48,916 nt of DNA, taken from an uncultured Clostridium sp. (GTDB lineage Bacteria; Bacillota; Clostridia; Lachnospirales; Lachnospiraceae). Below the pieces are notes generated by a model. That model saw only the letters and a program-made list of their open reading frames with translations. It was not told where the DNA came from and searched no databases. Both the position numbers and the translations under genes were made by a program. Positions within the stretch are counted from its first letter, which is position 1, and every line of letters begins with the position of its first letter. The DNA lies in assembly GCA_946498245.1 (NCBI GenBank), contig CAMMNN010000027.1:1-48916 (forward strand), read 5' to 3'. This document shows, piece by piece, positions 24,176-33,179 of the stretch.

Positions 24176-24918
24176 TCCTTCACCGCCAATCTGTTAATCT
24201 GTGTTGCCAAATACCCTGCCCCGTAGCCGTTGTCGATATTGACAACGGAAATCCCGTTGGCGCAGGAATTGATCATGGTCAAAAGGGCCGACAGGCCGTG
24301 GAAGCTGGCTCCATACCCTACGGAAGTGGGAACGGCAATCACCGGTGTTTCCACCAGACCTGCAATCACCGTACCCAAAGCGCCTTCCATTCCTGCCACT
24401 GCAATGATGCAGTTGGCCTTTCGTATGCGGTCCCTCTGGGCTAAAAGCCTGTGGATTCCTGCTACTCCCACATCATAAATCCGATCCGCCCTGCAGCCGA
24501 AAAATTCCGCTGTCTGGGCTGCTTCTTCGGCTACTGGAATATCCGCCGTGCCGCCGGTACAAACCGCTACCAGGCCTTTCCTCTCCTTTCCCTCTTGTTC
24601 CACCTTTAAAATCCGGGAAATGGGGTCGTAGACTACCTGAGGAACCACGGCCTTTACCAGTTCATACTGTTCTCTGCTGGCTCTGGTTCCCAGCACTTCA
24701 CCGTTTCGCTGGGCGAAGCTTTTATAAATTTCCGCCAGATATTCGTCGGGTTTTCCCTGGCAGAATACCGTTTCCCCAAAACCGGAACGGAGGCTTCTGT
24801 GGTGATCCAGCTTGGCGTAGCCTAAGTCCTCATAGGGAAGGTCTTTTAGCAGCGCCTGGGCTTCCTCCACAGTCATTGCGTCGTTTTTTACATCTTCCAG
24901 TATCTGTCTTACGTCCAT
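24172..24918 (-). CDS. larB: LarB, nickel-pincer cofactor carboxylase/hydrolase
   Basis: A 248-residue protein that carboxylates nicotinic acid adenine dinucleotide and hydrolyses the phosphoanhydride bond, the first step of nickel-pincer cofactor synthesis. It resembles PurE in its C-terminal half. Visible are LGYAKLDHHRSLRSGFGETVFCQGK, VAVCTGGTADIPVAEEAA, VAGMEGALGTVIAGLVETPVIAVPTSVGYGASF and NIDNGYGAGYLATQINRL. The start is taken as MDVRQILEDV (ATG 24918), like characterised LarB proteins; a longer frame adds about 37 residues overlapping the ATPase gene. It sits between the ABC ATPase gene and the larC-larE fusion. The nicotinic acid adenine dinucleotide substrate ties it to the same pathway as pncB. 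Confidence 0.92.
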   Translation of the reverse strand: MDVRQILEDVKNDAMTVEEAQALLKDLPYEDLGYAKLDHHRSLRSGFGETVFCQGKPDEYLAEIYKSFAQRNGEVLGTRASREQYELVKAVVPQVVYDPISRILKVEQEGKERKGLVAVCTGGTADIPVAEEAAQTAEFFGCRADRIYDVGVAGIHRLLAQRDRIRKANCIIAVAGMEGALGTVIAGLVETPVIAVPTSVGYGASFHGLSALLTMINSCANGISVVNIDNGYGAGYLATQINRLAVKE

Positions 24919-25520
24919 GCGTCTGTTTCCACCTTTCTCGTACATATCCGTTCCAAAAGGGCTTCGGAATGGCTTACTGCCAGCAGGCCGATTCCCCTTC
25001 TTTCCGTTTCTTCTAAAATAAACTGCCAAATCTGGCTTTGGGTAATCAAATCCAGCATGGCGGTAATCTCGTCCGCCAGCAGAAACCGGGTATTCTCTCC
25101 CAATGCCCTGGCAATGCAGAATCTTTGCAGTTCCCCTCCGGAAAGCTCTCCGGGGTACCGGTTCAGCCAGTCCTTTTCAATTCCCAGCCCCTCCGTAATC
25201 CGGGGAGAAATCGGCCCCGCTTCTTCCAGAATCTTTTTCATCTTCCACCGGGGATTGACGGAAAGCTCCGGATGCTGCCAGATAAGCTGTACCGGGCAAT
25301 ATCCCTGGTAAGCTGACAGGGGCTTTCCCTCCAACAGCACCTCTCCCCCGTCAGGCATTTCATACCCCGCCAGGATTTTGCACAGAGTCGTCTTGCCAAA
25401 GCCGCTGGGAGCTGCAAATCCCAGACGCTGTCCGCTTTCCAGCTCCATGGAAAAATGATTTAAAATCCACCGGCTTCCCTTCTGATACCGAAAGGAAAGT
25501 TCTCTGGCTTCCAGCTTCAT
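24909..25520 (-). CDS. ABC transporter ATP-binding protein, short NikE/OppF type
   Basis: A 203-residue ATPase of the oligopeptide/nickel importer class. It has Walker A APSGFGKTT (about residues 37-46), Q-loop LIWQHPELSVNP, signature LSGGELQR and Walker B RFLLADEIT. It lacks the C-terminal oligopeptide-transporter extension and is shorter than typical OppF (about 300), as in compact NikE- or CntF-like partners. The start overlaps the stop of the preceding ATPase gene by 4 bases, indicating translational coupling. With the other ATPase it should form the heterodimer that powers nickel or metallophore uptake. Confidence 0.85.
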   Translation of the reverse strand: MKLEARELSFRYQKGSRWILNHFSMELESGQRLGFAAPSGFGKTTLCKILAGYEMPDGGEVLLEGKPLSAYQGYCPVQLIWQHPELSVNPRWKMKKILEEAGPISPRITEGLGIEKDWLNRYPGELSGGELQRFCIARALGENTRFLLADEITAMLDLITQSQIWQFILEETERRGIGLLAVSHSEALLERICTRKVETDAWT

Positions 25521-26476
25521 GTCGTCCCCTCCATTTCCCCGCCGCTTATTTTCCCAATGCAGCGGACCCAGCCGTCCTCTGTTTTCCGGTATGGGATAGC
25601 CTCTCTCTCCTCACAGGCCCTTGTCCTGTTGGGACAGCGGGGGGCAAAGACACAGCCTGTAATCTTGTCTCCGGCATAGGGCTGGGTTCCCGGCAGAGCT
25701 TCAAAGCCGTTTTGAGGCATAGCCCGGTACAAAGCGCGGCTGTAGGGGTGGCGCAGCGCCTCTTCTTTCCGGAATCTGGCCGCCGGCATTTCTTCCAGAG
25801 TCGTTCCGGCGTAAAATACGGCGATGCGATCCGCAGTTTCCAAAGCCAGCTCCAAATCGTGAGTAATTAACAAGACGCCGGCCCCCTCATCGGCAATCTC
25901 CCGGAAATGTCCCATAACCCGTTTGGCCGCTTCCAAATGGAGTCCCGGCGTAGGCTCGTCGGCTATGATCAGTCTGGGATTTTCCATTAAAGCGGAGGCA
26001 ATCAACACCCTCCTGGTCATTCCCCCGGACAATTCAAAGGGATAGCTTTCCTCCGTCTCCGCTCCCAGGCCGTAGCGGGCCAGCAGCTCTGTGCACCGGC
26101 CTTTGGCCTGAGGCCCCTTTCTGCCGTTTCGCACCTGTTTTCCTACCTTCATCAAAGGATCCAGATAAGAAACGCTTTGGGGAACCAGAACGATTTCCCG
26201 GCCCCGGACCTGTTCCAGATAATTTCCCTCTAAAGGCTTTCCTCTATAGACAATGGTTCCTCCCGTCCGGGCATTGTAGGGAAGGAGGCCCAAAATCCCA
26301 TGGGCCAAAAGGCTTTTTCCGGAACCGCTGGAGCCTACTACCGCCGTAATTTCTCCAGCCCGCACAGTGAGTCCCAAATCCTGGATTACCGTCAGATCCC
26401 TGCGTTTCAGCCCCCTGGTATACTGGGTAAATGAAATTCCAAAATGCTCTACCTGCAGCAGTAATTCTTTTTCCAT
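25517..26476 (-). CDS. ABC transporter ATP-binding protein, NikD/OppD type
   Basis: A 319-residue ATPase with Walker A VVGSSGSGKSLLA (about residues 45-55), signature LSGGMTRRV, Walker B LIIADEPT and the C-terminal oligopeptide/dipeptide-transporter domain with CVFAPRCPNRTRACEE, found in OppD/DppD/NikD. Substrate preference cannot be read from this subunit. It lies between the permease and the short ATPase with small gaps or overlaps, and the lar genes follow, so nickel or a nickel chelate is the likely cargo (inference). Confidence 0.88.
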   Translation of the reverse strand: MEKELLLQVEHFGISFTQYTRGLKRRDLTVIQDLGLTVRAGEITAVVGSSGSGKSLLAHGILGLLPYNARTGGTIVYRGKPLEGNYLEQVRGREIVLVPQSVSYLDPLMKVGKQVRNGRKGPQAKGRCTELLARYGLGAETEESYPFELSGGMTRRVLIASALMENPRLIIADEPTPGLHLEAAKRVMGHFREIADEGAGVLLITHDLELALETADRIAVFYAGTTLEEMPAARFRKEEALRHPYSRALYRAMPQNGFEALPGTQPYAGDKITGCVFAPRCPNRTRACEEREAIPYRKTEDGWVRCIGKISGGEMEGTT

Positions 26477-26503
26477 TCCGTTTTCCCGCCTTTCTCTGCA
26501 ATG

Positions 26504-27319
26504 CTATTCATGGGCGCTTCCAGGATCCAAAAGTCGGCAGACGCTGTCTCCCAAAATCCGAAACAGCAGAACACAGATAATTAAAAGCCCTCCCGGAAAC
26601 AGTGCCAGCCACCATTTTCCCATAGTCAGGTATCTCATGCTTTCCGAAAGGATGACGCCGATAGCCGGCTGTTCCGGAGAAAGGCCAAATCCCAAAAAGG
26701 TAATGCTGGCTTCATGAAGAATGGCGTGAGGAAATAAAAGCACCAGCCCCGTAAAAAACTGGGGAAGCAGATGGGGAATCATATGCTCCGCCGCAATCCG
26801 GAATTTCGTCATTCCCAGTTTGGAAGCAATGCGAATGTACTGGCTATTTTTAAGCTGCAGCACCTCTCCCCGCATCAGTCTTGCCAGAGAGGTCCAGTGA
26901 GTCAGGGTAATGCCTGCCGCCACTCCCCAGAAGCCTTTTCCGCAGGCGTAGGATATTAGAACCAAAAGCAAAATATGGGGAATCCCCATAATGAGATCAA
27001 TTAAAAATGTAACAGCGGAATCCGCGGCTTTTCCCATGACCGCCGCGCCGATTCCCAAAAGGCCGGCAAATACGGCGCTGGCCGCCGCCGTCACCACTCC
27101 CAGACGGATACTTAAAGAAAGCCCCGTAACGGTACGGACAAACATATCACGGCCCATAAAATCCGTGCCAAAAGGGTATCTCAGGCAAGGGGCCAGATTT
27201 TTTCTGGAAAAATCCGTAACCAAAGCTTCCTCCCGCCACAGGTAGCCCAAAACCGTTACTGCCAGGAGAAAGAAAAAGGACGCCGAAAGCCATATTAATG
27301 TTCGTTTTCGCTGGTTCAT
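26504..27319 (-). CDS. ABC transporter permease, NikC/OppC type
   Basis: A 271-residue inner-membrane permease with an N-terminal membrane helix (LIWLSASFFFLLAVTVLGYL), a periplasmic-side segment with YPFGTDFMGRDMFVRTVTG typical of OppC/DppC/NikC, and five further membrane segments. The cytoplasmic EAA-type loop is AEHMIPHLLPQF. Its start overlaps the preceding permease gene by 4 bases. It pairs with the NikB-like permease to form the channel. Confidence 0.88.
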   Translation of the reverse strand: MNQRKRTLIWLSASFFFLLAVTVLGYLWREEALVTDFSRKNLAPCLRYPFGTDFMGRDMFVRTVTGLSLSIRLGVVTAAASAVFAGLLGIGAAVMGKAADSAVTFLIDLIMGIPHILLLVLISYACGKGFWGVAAGITLTHWTSLARLMRGEVLQLKNSQYIRIASKLGMTKFRIAAEHMIPHLLPQFFTGLVLLFPHAILHEASITFLGFGLSPEQPAIGVILSESMRYLTMGKWWLALFPGGLLIICVLLFRILGDSVCRLLDPGSAHE

Positions 27320-28311
27320 CTCTCCTCCCTCCCTTTTCTGATTCTCGGATCAATCCGCCCATATAAAAAGTCCGCCAGGGCATTGCCGCCGAAAACGATT
27401 ACCGCGCTGACTACCGTAATCCCCAAAAGCAGCGGAACGTCGCTTCCAAGCCCTGCATCTACCGCTGCCTGCCCCAGCCCCGGATAGGAAAAGACCTGCT
27501 CTACCAATACGGAACCTCCGAATATTTCACTGACCGACGCAAACTGCAGAGTCATGGCCGGAAGGGTAATGTTTCTTAGACCATGACGGAACACAATAGA
27601 CCATTTTCCCTCGCCTCTGGCTCTGGCAAAGAGAACGTAATCGCTTTCCATCACCTCAGCCAGCTTTTCCCTGGTATGAAGGGCAATATTGGAAATTCCC
27701 GTAAGGCTCAGGGCAGCGGCAGGCAAAATCCCGTGAAGCAGGCGATCTCCCAGCGTTACTTCCGAAGCCGCCGTGCCGATGGGAACGGCAAAGCCCACTG
27801 GCAGCACCTTCAGCCATACGGAAAATACCATTAAGAGAAAGAGAGCCAGGAAAAATGCCGGCGTACTGGCCATAACCAGGCTGTAGCCCGTAACCAGCTT
27901 ATCCTGCCATTTTCCCCGGTTGGCTCCGGCCCAGACTCCCAGGGCAAATCCCAATACTCCCGACAGAATCCAGGCTGCAGCCATCATCCACAGGGAATTG
28001 GCCGTCTTTTCCAAAAGCACCTCCGCCACAGGGCGGCGGTACAGGAGGGATACTCCCATGTCGCCCCGGATAAAGTCCCAGGCCCAATTCACAAAGCGGA
28101 GAGTCATGGGGGTATTCATCCCCCAATACTCTCTCAGCTTTTCCACCTGCTCCTGGCTCATAGAACCCAGAGCCGCCTGTCCGATATTGGTTTCCAGGGG
28201 ATCCAGAGGGGAAACCGCCAGGAGAAAAAAGGCGGCGAAGCTGACTCCAAAAATCAGCAGCAATACCCTGAGGATCCCCAAAATCCCCTTTTCAATCTGT
28301 TTCTTTCTCAT
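27316..28311 (-). CDS. ABC transporter permease, NikB/OppB type
   Basis: A 331-residue permease with about six membrane segments. The N-terminal helix is GILRVLLLIFGVSFAAFFLLAVSP. The OppB/NikB-type loop contains LREYWGMNTPMTLRFVNWAWDFIRGDMGVSLLYRRPVAEVL, and the cytoplasmic coupling segment is RHGLRNITLPAMT. The terminal residues overlap the NikC-like gene by 4 bases. It lies 49 bases downstream of the binding-protein gene in one operon. Confidence 0.88.
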   Translation of the reverse strand: MRKKQIEKGILGILRVLLLIFGVSFAAFFLLAVSPLDPLETNIGQAALGSMSQEQVEKLREYWGMNTPMTLRFVNWAWDFIRGDMGVSLLYRRPVAEVLLEKTANSLWMMAAAWILSGVLGFALGVWAGANRGKWQDKLVTGYSLVMASTPAFFLALFLLMVFSVWLKVLPVGFAVPIGTAASEVTLGDRLLHGILPAAALSLTGISNIALHTREKLAEVMESDYVLFARARGEGKWSIVFRHGLRNITLPAMTLQFASVSEIFGGSVLVEQVFSYPGLGQAAVDAGLGSDVPLLLGITVVSAVIVFGGNALADFLYGRIDPRIRKGREER

Positions 28312-28360
28312 TCTTACCTGTCCTTTTTACATATCCCCGCGTCTTTTACGGTGTCAAAGC

Positions 28361-30016
28361 TTACTGCCACGTCCACTGATCCACATTGTTGACAATAGAC
28401 CAGCCGTGGCCGTGGGGATGGATTTTCTGCTCTGCTACCTGCAGTCCCTCTCTCACCCAATAAAGGTGATCGATATTGGCCAGCCATGTCCAGGGAATAT
28501 CGCCCTCCTGGGTAATCCCAGTGCTTCCGTCCCACTGGGCCTTTTTCCAAAGCTCGTAGGATTCTTCCAGACTATCTGCCGCCAAAGCCTCGTCCATATA
28601 TGCGTCCACAGTTTCGCTGGCATAGGGGGAATATCTGGCAAGGCCCGTATCGGCCTGGGTATGGTAAATATTGTACAGTTCCATAGGCGTATGGGCTCCC
28701 CAGCCCCACATCAGCGGTTCACTGTAGGCTAAGGTGTAGGCTTCGTCCCAACCCACGCCTCTGGAGGACGCGTTAATTCCCAGTTCCTTTAGCTGATTCA
28801 CTGTCTCCGCCGCCATAGCCTGACGCACCGAATCTCCTGAAGGATAGGCGATTTCCAGTTCCGCTTTTGCTCCGTCCTTTTCCCGGATCCCGTCTGCTCC
28901 CACAAGCCATCCGGCTTCATCTAACAGAGAAGCGGCATTCTGCGGATCGTATTCCACCTGGCTTCCTTCGTAATACCAGGGCATTTTATCGCAAACGCTG
29001 TAGGCCGGACTTCCGTAGCCGTCCAGGACGTTTTCAATGATCCGTTCCCGGTCAATTCCAATGTTAATGGCCCGCCGCACCAAAACGTCACAGGTAAAAT
29101 CATTTCCCATTACCGTTCCGTCTTCCAGGGTTTTGCGTGGAATAGCCGGAAGGTTAAAGCCCCTGTTGTCCACAGTTTCACAGGCAAGGAGGCTGTATCC
29201 CGGCGTCTCCCCCTCTGCATAGGAAACTGCGGTGTAAGCCAGGTCCGCCTGTCCCGATAAAACTGCGGCATAGGCGGCGTCTTCGTCCATAAAAAGCACT
29301 GTCACCTGCTTCATTTTCGGTTCTTCCCCATAATAATCCGGGTTAGCTTCCAAAATTACCTGCTGGCCTTTGTCCCATTGCTTTAATATGTACCGGCCGG
29401 ATCCCACAGGATTTTGGCCGTAATCCGGTCCGTAGGCGTGTTCCGGCACAATTCCCACAATGGCCATGGTGTAAGGCCAAATGGAATAGGGCCGGGTCAT
29501 ATGAAATTCCACCGTATCTTCATCTACGGCCACCGCCTCTTCCAGCATGGTAAAGTCGTTGACCGAGCTGGTATCCCGCAGAGTATTGTAAGTAAAAGCT
29601 ACGTCCTCCGCCGTAAGGGGCTCCCCGTCTGAAAATACCACGTCGTTTCGAATAGAAACCGTCCAGGTCAGGCCGTCCTCACTGCATTTCATATCTGTGG
29701 CCAAATCGTAGGCAATATTCAAATCCTCTGTCGTCACCGTCAGGGTACTCTGAATCAGGGGTTCGTGGACGTGCTCCCCGGCTCCCCAGCCATAGGCCGG
29801 ATCAAAACCGGCTTCCGGTTCTGAATTAGTGGTCATTACCACCACAACGCTGTCCTGCTCTTCGCTCTGGGACGCTGCGGAAGTACTGACGTCTCCCGGT
29901 TCCCCACTTTGGCCGCAGCCTGTCAGGAATCCTGCCGCCATTACTGCGGCAAGAATCCAAGAAGCCCCACGTTTCCAAAGATTCCTGTTTAATTTTGATT
30001 GTTCTTTCTTCCTCAT
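28361..30016 (-). CDS. ABC transporter substrate-binding lipoprotein, family 5 (nickel/peptide type)
   Basis: A 551-residue lipoprotein with a signal peptide and lipobox LTGC (Cys34), followed by the family 5 solute-binding fold found in NikA, DppA and OppA (for example DGEPLTAEDVAFTYNTLRD, VGSGRYILKQWDKGQQVILEANPDYYG and VRRAINIGIDRERIIE). The C-terminus has HPHGHGWSIVNNVDQWTW, a short His-rich motif that could bind metal directly. The importer and lar genes follow on the same strand, so nickel or a nickel-chelator is a reasonable cargo, but peptides cannot be excluded. GAGAGG precedes the ATG. Confidence 0.87.
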   Translation of the reverse strand: MRKKEQSKLNRNLWKRGASWILAAVMAAGFLTGCGQSGEPGDVSTSAASQSEEQDSVVVVMTTNSEPEAGFDPAYGWGAGEHVHEPLIQSTLTVTTEDLNIAYDLATDMKCSEDGLTWTVSIRNDVVFSDGEPLTAEDVAFTYNTLRDTSSVNDFTMLEEAVAVDEDTVEFHMTRPYSIWPYTMAIVGIVPEHAYGPDYGQNPVGSGRYILKQWDKGQQVILEANPDYYGEEPKMKQVTVLFMDEDAAYAAVLSGQADLAYTAVSYAEGETPGYSLLACETVDNRGFNLPAIPRKTLEDGTVMGNDFTCDVLVRRAINIGIDRERIIENVLDGYGSPAYSVCDKMPWYYEGSQVEYDPQNAASLLDEAGWLVGADGIREKDGAKAELEIAYPSGDSVRQAMAAETVNQLKELGINASSRGVGWDEAYTLAYSEPLMWGWGAHTPMELYNIYHTQADTGLARYSPYASETVDAYMDEALAADSLEESYELWKKAQWDGSTGITQEGDIPWTWLANIDHLYWVREGLQVAEQKIHPHGHGWSIVNNVDQWTWQ

Positions 30017-30226
30017 ATTCCTCTCCCAATGTCATGTTAATTGAACAAAGTGTGTGCTCAGCCGGAGGCTTTTGCGGCTACTTAAACCACATACATCTTC
30101 TGCACTGCCGCAGTCGATTTGCGTGAGGGCGTTTGTGCAATGGGAAACGCAATTCCCCATTACACAAGAAAATACCAGAAAAGCATCCGTCTTTTCTAAA
30201 ACGGCTGTACCTTCCTGGTATCATTT
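30017..30226 (-). ncRNA. Structured leader of the nickel importer-lar operon
   Basis: About 210 bases between the promoter and the binding-protein start can form several hairpins: ATACCAG/CTGGTAT (30172-30178 with 30215-30221, enclosing CCGT/ACGG), a strong one with TTGTG/CACAA at its base (30133-30167) and AGCCG/CGGCT (30060-30079). No known class was recognised, including the nickel-cobalt riboswitch. It may be a cis-regulatory RNA or just secondary structure. Confidence 0.35.
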
Positions 30227-30273
30227 ATTTTATCAATATTGGTTCTGAGACTTCATAACTGGTTCTTTGACTT
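30227..30273 (-). promoter_or_regulatory. Promoter with two direct repeats, probable activator site of the nickel operon
   Basis: The -10 is TAAAAT (30232-30227) and no clear -35 exists. Overlapping the -35 position and just beyond it are two 14-base direct repeats 20 bp apart (30240-30253 and 30260-30273; plus-strand reading TGGTTCTNNGACTT). This layout is typical of an activator-dependent promoter; the regulator is unknown. The rest of 30274-30362 shows nothing recognisable beyond an A/T-rich tail. Confidence 0.45.
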
Positions 30274-30362
30274 GTAATGGCTTCAGCCATTGATTGTTTT
30301 TATTTTACGCAAAACTCCAGAAAATGTCAACGCAATTTTACTCAAACGTTTGGTCTGCTCTT

Positions 30363-31961
30363 TTATACCGTCGCTTCAATCAAAACTTTGTTTCCGACAT
30401 ATCTCTCCACAACGCCGATTTTCTTATCCCGATTAAAATTAAACGTCAGCATATATCCCTTCTTCAATTCATAATAATCAAGGTACTCAGCAATCTGCTG
30501 TTCCCCTTCTGTATGATACTTTTGTCCTCGCCAGATCTTTAGTTCCACAATGAACTGTTCACCGTGATAGTCCACAATAATGTCTGTTCGCCGCATATTT
30601 CGCGTCCTGGCTTCAATGTAACTATGACCTGTCCCGTTAATAATGGGCTTTAAAAACAGCATGAAATACTTCCGTCCCATCTCTTCCTTAAACGTATCAT
30701 CCTTGTCCTTGTATAACTCTGTGAAGGCTGCCACAAACCGTTCCAGCACCAGCTTCATATTGAGTTTGCCGCCCTGGATAAACTGGTTTTTATCCAACAG
30801 GGCGGAGGCATACACAGCGCTATTGACCTCTTCCTCAGACAAAAGCTGGTTATACAGAACCATCTCAAAAATCCGGTTGGAAACTGTTACAGTATTATTG
30901 ACGTTTTTCACAAACCCCAACATGGTCGCTATCTCAATGCTGGGATTTCCGGCTGCATAGGACATTGTCTTGCCTTCAAAGAGAATCACCGAAAGCAGTC
31001 GTTTCAAATCCGGGTAATCAATCAGTTTCCCTGTCAAAGAATCAAACAGCGAGTTCTTTTCATGCACCAGCATTTTTTCCGCTTCCACATAGCCGGCTTC
31101 TGTCCACGCCGTCCGCCTGTCAGGAAAGTCCTTTGTCCCTGCCACCTTTTCGTCTATCAGCTTGCAGAGCCTTGACACCAGAAACGGATAGCCTGCTGTG
31201 GAATCATAAATAAGTCCGGCTATTTTTACAGTGTCCATTCCTGTATGAGTGTCCGCCTCATATTCCTCCAACATTCCCGCAATTTCGTCCTTCGAGAAGC
31301 TCATGTTGACATTAAACTCCGTGGCTATATTCCACGGGCTGTTGACCTTGTGAGCCTCTTCTGGCCGGATTTTACGTTTGATGTTCTTTACATCATACAC
31401 GCCTGCAAGAATGACGGATTGGAAGGTAGGCCTATTCAACCTGTCAAGATAATCGGAGCGGAGTTGTGACAAAAAATCCAGAAAAACCTGATTGTTTGTA
31501 GCACTATCTACCTCATCAATGATTAAAACAATTGGCTTTTTTGCAGTTTTACACAATTGGCTCAACAAATCAAATAATTTGCGAAGCGAAAAGCGGCTAT
31601 CATGTTGAGCGGACATACTTAACTGATTCAGAATATCCTCGTCCAAGCCTGTATTGTCACTTTTCCCGCTCCTAACCGTATTTACAAGATAATCGGCAAA
31701 TGCACTGGAGAAAATCATTGCAGATTCAAATTCTTCATTCCCGATTTTCTGAAAATCCAATGAAATGACGATATAATCATTTTTCAAAAATTCAGCAAGC
31801 GCTTTAATGGTTGTCGTCTTTCCGTACTGCCGTGCCCTGTTAATGGTAAAATAAGCCCCTGCATCTATGAGTTTTCTGATTTCCTCTAACTTTCTGGTGA
31901 TGTCTACCATATAATGCAGCTTCGGGTTGCAGGAACCCGTCACGTTGAAAACACGTGCCAT
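30363..31961 (-). CDS. AAA-ATPase-like protein with C-terminal PD-(D/E)XK nuclease-like domain
   Basis: A 532-residue protein of a family widely expanded in gut anaerobes (AAA-ATPase-like plus DUF1703-type nuclease domain), function unknown. Residues about 40-52 hold a Walker A-like RARQYGKTTTI, and about 143-152 a Walker B (PIVLIIDEVDSA). The C-terminus holds RTDIIVDYHGEQFIVELKIWRG, a PD-(D/E)XK signature (Asp, then Glu-x-Lys). No transposase or signal sequence is seen. Upstream are 200 bases of A/T-rich sequence. The family may act in defence or DNA handling, but this is not established. Confidence 0.82.
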   Translation of the reverse strand: MARVFNVTGSCNPKLHYMVDITRKLEEIRKLIDAGAYFTINRARQYGKTTTIKALAEFLKNDYIVISLDFQKIGNEEFESAMIFSSAFADYLVNTVRSGKSDNTGLDEDILNQLSMSAQHDSRFSLRKLFDLLSQLCKTAKKPIVLIIDEVDSATNNQVFLDFLSQLRSDYLDRLNRPTFQSVILAGVYDVKNIKRKIRPEEAHKVNSPWNIATEFNVNMSFSKDEIAGMLEEYEADTHTGMDTVKIAGLIYDSTAGYPFLVSRLCKLIDEKVAGTKDFPDRRTAWTEAGYVEAEKMLVHEKNSLFDSLTGKLIDYPDLKRLLSVILFEGKTMSYAAGNPSIEIATMLGFVKNVNNTVTVSNRIFEMVLYNQLLSEEEVNSAVYASALLDKNQFIQGGKLNMKLVLERFVAAFTELYKDKDDTFKEEMGRKYFMLFLKPIINGTGHSYIEARTRNMRRTDIIVDYHGEQFIVELKIWRGQKYHTEGEQQIAEYLDYYELKKGYMLTFNFNRDKKIGVVERYVGNKVLIEATV

Positions 31962-32159
31962 TCCACGCGCCTCCTTTCTAATGTCTTACACGCTTCATCT
32001 TGCACATCATTTGAAAAAGCGCATAATACACCTATTATGATTCCATCTTACCATGGCAGCTTTCAGAAGTCAACGATTTTGCATTTATTTTTCAGATAAT
32101 TTTGTGTGTTTTCATGAATTGTCAATCAATTTTTGCAGCCCGCCATATGGTTTTCTCCT

Positions 32160-33056
32160 TCATAGGTTTGTCCCGGAAATCTTCGGTTCCGGAAACAATT
32201 CTATTACCATAATCTGAGGTTTATTGTTGAAACGGATATTAATGGAATGGGTTCCCAGTCCTCTGCTGACGGCCAGATATTTTCCCTTTTTTTCAAAGGT
32301 TCCGGCGCACCAGGGGAGGAAAAACTGGTACTGCGGCGTCATTACCCCGCCCAGGCCCGGAATCCGTATGGTTCCGCCGTGAAAGTGGCCTGACAGCGTC
32401 AAATCCGCCCCCCACCGGGCGGCGTCTTCAAAATACATGGGGGAGTGGAGCAAAAGGATCTGAAACCGTTCTTTCGATGCCTCACCCAGACGGCTCTCTA
32501 AATACCCCTTTTCCAGAGAACCGGCATTGTGAAAAAATCGTTTTTTATAATACTTTTCCTGCAGATCCGCCCCGCTGACCACAATATCCTCACCCAAAGG
32601 CGCACTGCCGTTGGCCAGATAAAAAACTCCCATTTCTTCCAGGGCTTTCCGGTAGCGGCGGTACTGATCCCCATAAACCTCTGTTTCCTGCTCCATGCGG
32701 TTTTCATGGTTTCCATTTCCGCAGTACACAGGATACTTTTCTGCAAGACGGCTGATAAGCTTTACAGGAACCTCAATTCCCGGCTTTCCCTTGCACACCA
32801 TCATATCTCCGCCAATTAAAATGGCGTCCGGTCCGGCCTCTTCAATGGCTTTTAAAAGCCTTTCATTGTCTTTCCCAAACTCCTTATCGTGGAGATCCGA
32901 AAGAAAAACCAGCCGCCTCCGCCCCTTGATTTTGGGAGAACGGAAAGCCGCTACCTCCGTAACCAGACACTCTTTTTCGTATTCTGAACGTACGAAACAG
33001 CCGGCGCCGATGCCGGCTGCTGCCATACCGCCTAAAATCATTGTTTGAAATCTCAT
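32160..33056 (-). CDS. Membrane-anchored metallophosphoesterase
   Basis: A 298-residue calcineurin-like phosphoesterase. All dimetal motifs are present: FLSDLHDKEFG (D-x-H), IGGDMM (GD), YCGNGNHENR (GNHE), LHSPMY and LSGHFHGGTIR (GHxH). Residues about 1-22 form a signal-anchor (MILGGMAAAGIGAGCF), so the active domain is probably outside the cytoplasm. This is the YkuE/YaeI-like group, some of which act on lipid or phosphoester substrates. An alternative start at 33083 gives 9 more residues; ATG 33056 has AGAGG close by, and neither start is clearly better. Substrate unknown. Confidence 0.85.
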   Translation of the reverse strand: MRFQTMILGGMAAAGIGAGCFVRSEYEKECLVTEVAAFRSPKIKGRRRLVFLSDLHDKEFGKDNERLLKAIEEAGPDAILIGGDMMVCKGKPGIEVPVKLISRLAEKYPVYCGNGNHENRMEQETEVYGDQYRRYRKALEEMGVFYLANGSAPLGEDIVVSGADLQEKYYKKRFFHNAGSLEKGYLESRLGEASKERFQILLLHSPMYFEDAARWGADLTLSGHFHGGTIRIPGLGGVMTPQYQFFLPWCAGTFEKKGKYLAVSRGLGTHSINIRFNNKPQIMVIELFPEPKISGTNL

Positions 33057-33179
33057 ATAGCCTCTTTTCTGGGATAAAACCATGGGACTGCGGGGAATCT
33101 CCCCGTTTTCAGCGTTAGTGTACCATTAAGATTGCCTGCCTCTCATTGGCAATTTAGGCATGATGCGCTACTCCCTTGG

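Noticed and set aside
30017..30226. Nickel-cobalt or cobalamin riboswitch in the nickel operon leader
   Set aside because: The conserved core sequences of these classes were not seen; only generic hairpins are present.
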